Position numbers and translations under genes: made by a program. Positions 4,594 to 5,699 of a stretch of DNA of 5,699 nt are shown piece after piece. The stretch lies in assembly GCA_035914695.1 (NCBI GenBank), contig JAMIQH010000253.1, positions 1-5,699 of the forward strand, written 5' to 3'. How positions within the stretch are numbered: the stretch's first letter is position 1; every line of letters begins with the position of its first letter. The notes beneath the pieces were generated by a model. The model saw nothing but the letters and a program-made list of their open reading frames with translations, was not told the origin of the DNA and searched no databases. This DNA is from JAOSJT01 sp035914695. GTDB lineage: Bacteria; Bacteroidota; Ignavibacteria; SZUA-365.

Positions 4594-5699
4594 GGTGTTC
4601 CACACGCAGCAAATTCAACACCACGGTCAAACCGGGGCCGAAAGCCATGCTCACCATCAGTGTGCCCGCGCCATGCCGTTCGTTCTCGAGTACGCGCTTC
4701 CAAATATGCGGCACGGTGGCGCTGGACATGTTGCCATGGGCGGCCAACACGGCCCGCGAATCGCTCACCTTGGCTTCGGTTAATCCGAGCGCCTCCATCG
4801 TGGCCTCGATAATGCGGGGTCCGCCGGGATGGATGGCCCACACATCGACGTCGCTGCGCGCAAGATCGTGCTCGGCGAGGAAGTCGTCCACCGCCTGTGC
4901 AATGGATGCACGGATATGCACCGGCACGGCTCGACTCAGCGACATGAGAAAGCCCTGCTCGCCGATGTGCCAGGTCATGTCGGCGGCGGTGTCGGGCAAC
5001 AGACGTTCGGCGCCGCCAAGCACACGCAGGACACGGCCATGCGGCTGCGCGGTGACGTGGAGACGCGCCGCCCCGTCGGCGAACAGTGTCTGCACGACCA
5101 GTTGTTCGGGCCGCGTATCGTCGGGACGGAAATGCAGCGTACATAATTCCACATGACAGATGTCGACGCTCTTGCTGCTTCCCGCGAGCACATGGGCCTC
5201 GGCGAGTCGTAGAGCGGGGAAGGCGGCGTAGCAACCCATGTGTCCGAGTTGATAATGCAAGCTGCGATCCCACCCGCGTTGCGCGAGCATGCGCTGCGTG
5301 GGGCTGGGCGAGGAATAGCCGGTGCAGGTCACAGCAATGACGGCTTCGGGCTTCTCCTCGTCGATGAAAAGCTGGTCGAGCAATTCCGCCGCTGCGGCGT
5401 CGTGCGTGCGCATGCGCTGTGTCACACCCGGACTCGCAACGGACACGCCACTGTCGGCGAAGAGCGTGAGATTGCCGAAATTCGCCGCGCGGAAATCCCG
5501 CAGCACCGAATGTCGCCGCTCGATGGCGTTGTTGTCCTTGAGCTTCTCAAGGAAATGTGCGGCGCGCTCACGCTCGGTCTCGGGGGCCGCGGAGTTCCGT
5601 ACCGCCCATTGAAGCCAGGAAATGCTCTCCTCCTGTTCCAATGCGTGGCCGGGATGTGCCGTGTGAATGTGCTGAATGTACGCGGCCTCGCCGTGTGTG
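4586..5699 (-). CDS. Type III polyketide synthase (chalcone synthase family), 5' end beyond window
   Basis: Homodimeric ketosynthase that extends an acyl starter with malonyl-CoA and cyclises it to a resorcinol, pyrone or related ring, in the cytoplasm or at the membrane. 370 codons are visible. The frame runs through the right edge, and visible N-terminal residues (YIQHIHTAHPGHALEQ) match the family's beta-1 region, so few residues should be missing. The TTG at 5641 is not a credible start. The catalytic triad is intact: Cys in LGHMGCYAAFPALRLAEA (codon 5233-5231), His in AIHPGGPRIIEA, Asn in AHGNMSSATV. Other family marks are VTCTGYSSPSPTQR, LFADGAAR, FLMSLSRAVP and the C-terminal AFGPGLTVV loop. 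The methyltransferase context favours a phenolic-lipid type enzyme (alkylresorcinol or alkylpyrone synthase) over a plant-like chalcone synthase. Starter and chain length cannot be read from sequence. The stop overlaps the next gene's ATG. Confidence 0.95.
   Translation of the reverse strand, partial: THGEAAYIQHIHTAHPGHALEQEESISWLQWAVRNSAAPETERERAAHFLEKLKDNNAIERRHSVLRDFRAANFGNLTLFADSGVSVASPGVTQRMRTHDAAAAELLDQLFIDEEKPEAVIAVTCTGYSSPSPTQRMLAQRGWDRSLHYQLGHMGCYAAFPALRLAEAHVLAGSSKSVDICHVELCTLHFRPDDTRPEQLVVQTLFADGAARLHVTAQPHGRVLRVLGGAERLLPDTAADMTWHIGEQGFLMSLSRAVPVHIRASIAQAVDDFLAEHDLARSDVDVWAIHPGGPRIIEATMEALGLTEAKVSDSRAVLAAHGNMSSATVPHIWKRVLENERHGAGTLMVSMAFGPGLTVVLNLLRVEHHG

Noticed and set aside
4141..5156. 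Several plus-strand frames opposite the methyltransferase, membrane protein and polyketide synthase
   Set aside because: All are antisense to genes with clear family motifs or operon context, and their translations are Arg/Pro/Ser-rich with no recognisable domain.

Overview
The window is a moderately GC-rich bacterial chromosome segment in which every convincing gene lies on the minus strand, so it reads biologically from right to left. The IF3, ThrRS and type III polyketide synthase sequences look most like the Bacteroidota/Chlorobiota (FCB) side of the bacterial tree. Cues are the IF3 stretch TDTHDFDFKLRHARQFL and the ThrRS stretch RVRQFCMDDAHLYVRPDQI. This placement is from memory of family sequences and is tentative.

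Right part (3435-5699, minus): a tightly overlapping three-gene cassette. It holds a type III polyketide synthase (chalcone/alkylresorcinol synthase family, start beyond the right edge), a small histidine-rich multi-pass membrane protein, and a UbiG-like SAM-dependent O-methyltransferase. The genes overlap by 8 and 29 nt, which indicates co-transcription and translational coupling. The likely joint job is making and tailoring a phenolic lipid or quinone: the synthase builds the aromatic or pyrone ring on a fatty chain and the methyltransferase methylates a ring hydroxyl. The membrane protein has an unknown role.

Middle part (about 2872-3434): no gene. It holds two almost identical 93-bp tandem repeats (one difference), an older degenerate copy on one side, traces of another on the other side, and purine-rich 'gcggagag' sequence. 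Next to the tRNA lies a good promoter (TTGCTT-17-TATATT) for tRNA-Val.

Left part (1-2871, minus): tRNA-Val(GAC), a rho-independent terminator hairpin, then thrS (threonyl-tRNA synthetase), infC (initiation factor IF3) and rpmI (ribosomal protein bL35, cut by the left edge). This is the classic thrS-infC-rpmI(-rplT) translation operon. infC has no ATG/GTG/TTG start in a sensible place. The best start is an ACG codon behind a strong GGAGG, fitting the known habit of IF3 genes to use non-canonical starts for autoregulation. No convincing promoter lies between the tRNA terminator and thrS, so thrS may depend on read-through of that hairpin.

The most rewarding points are the histidine-rich membrane protein embedded in the polyketide cassette, the ACG start of infC, and the tRNA-terminator-thrS arrangement. 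Nothing else in the window looks like a defence system, mobile element or CRISPR array.
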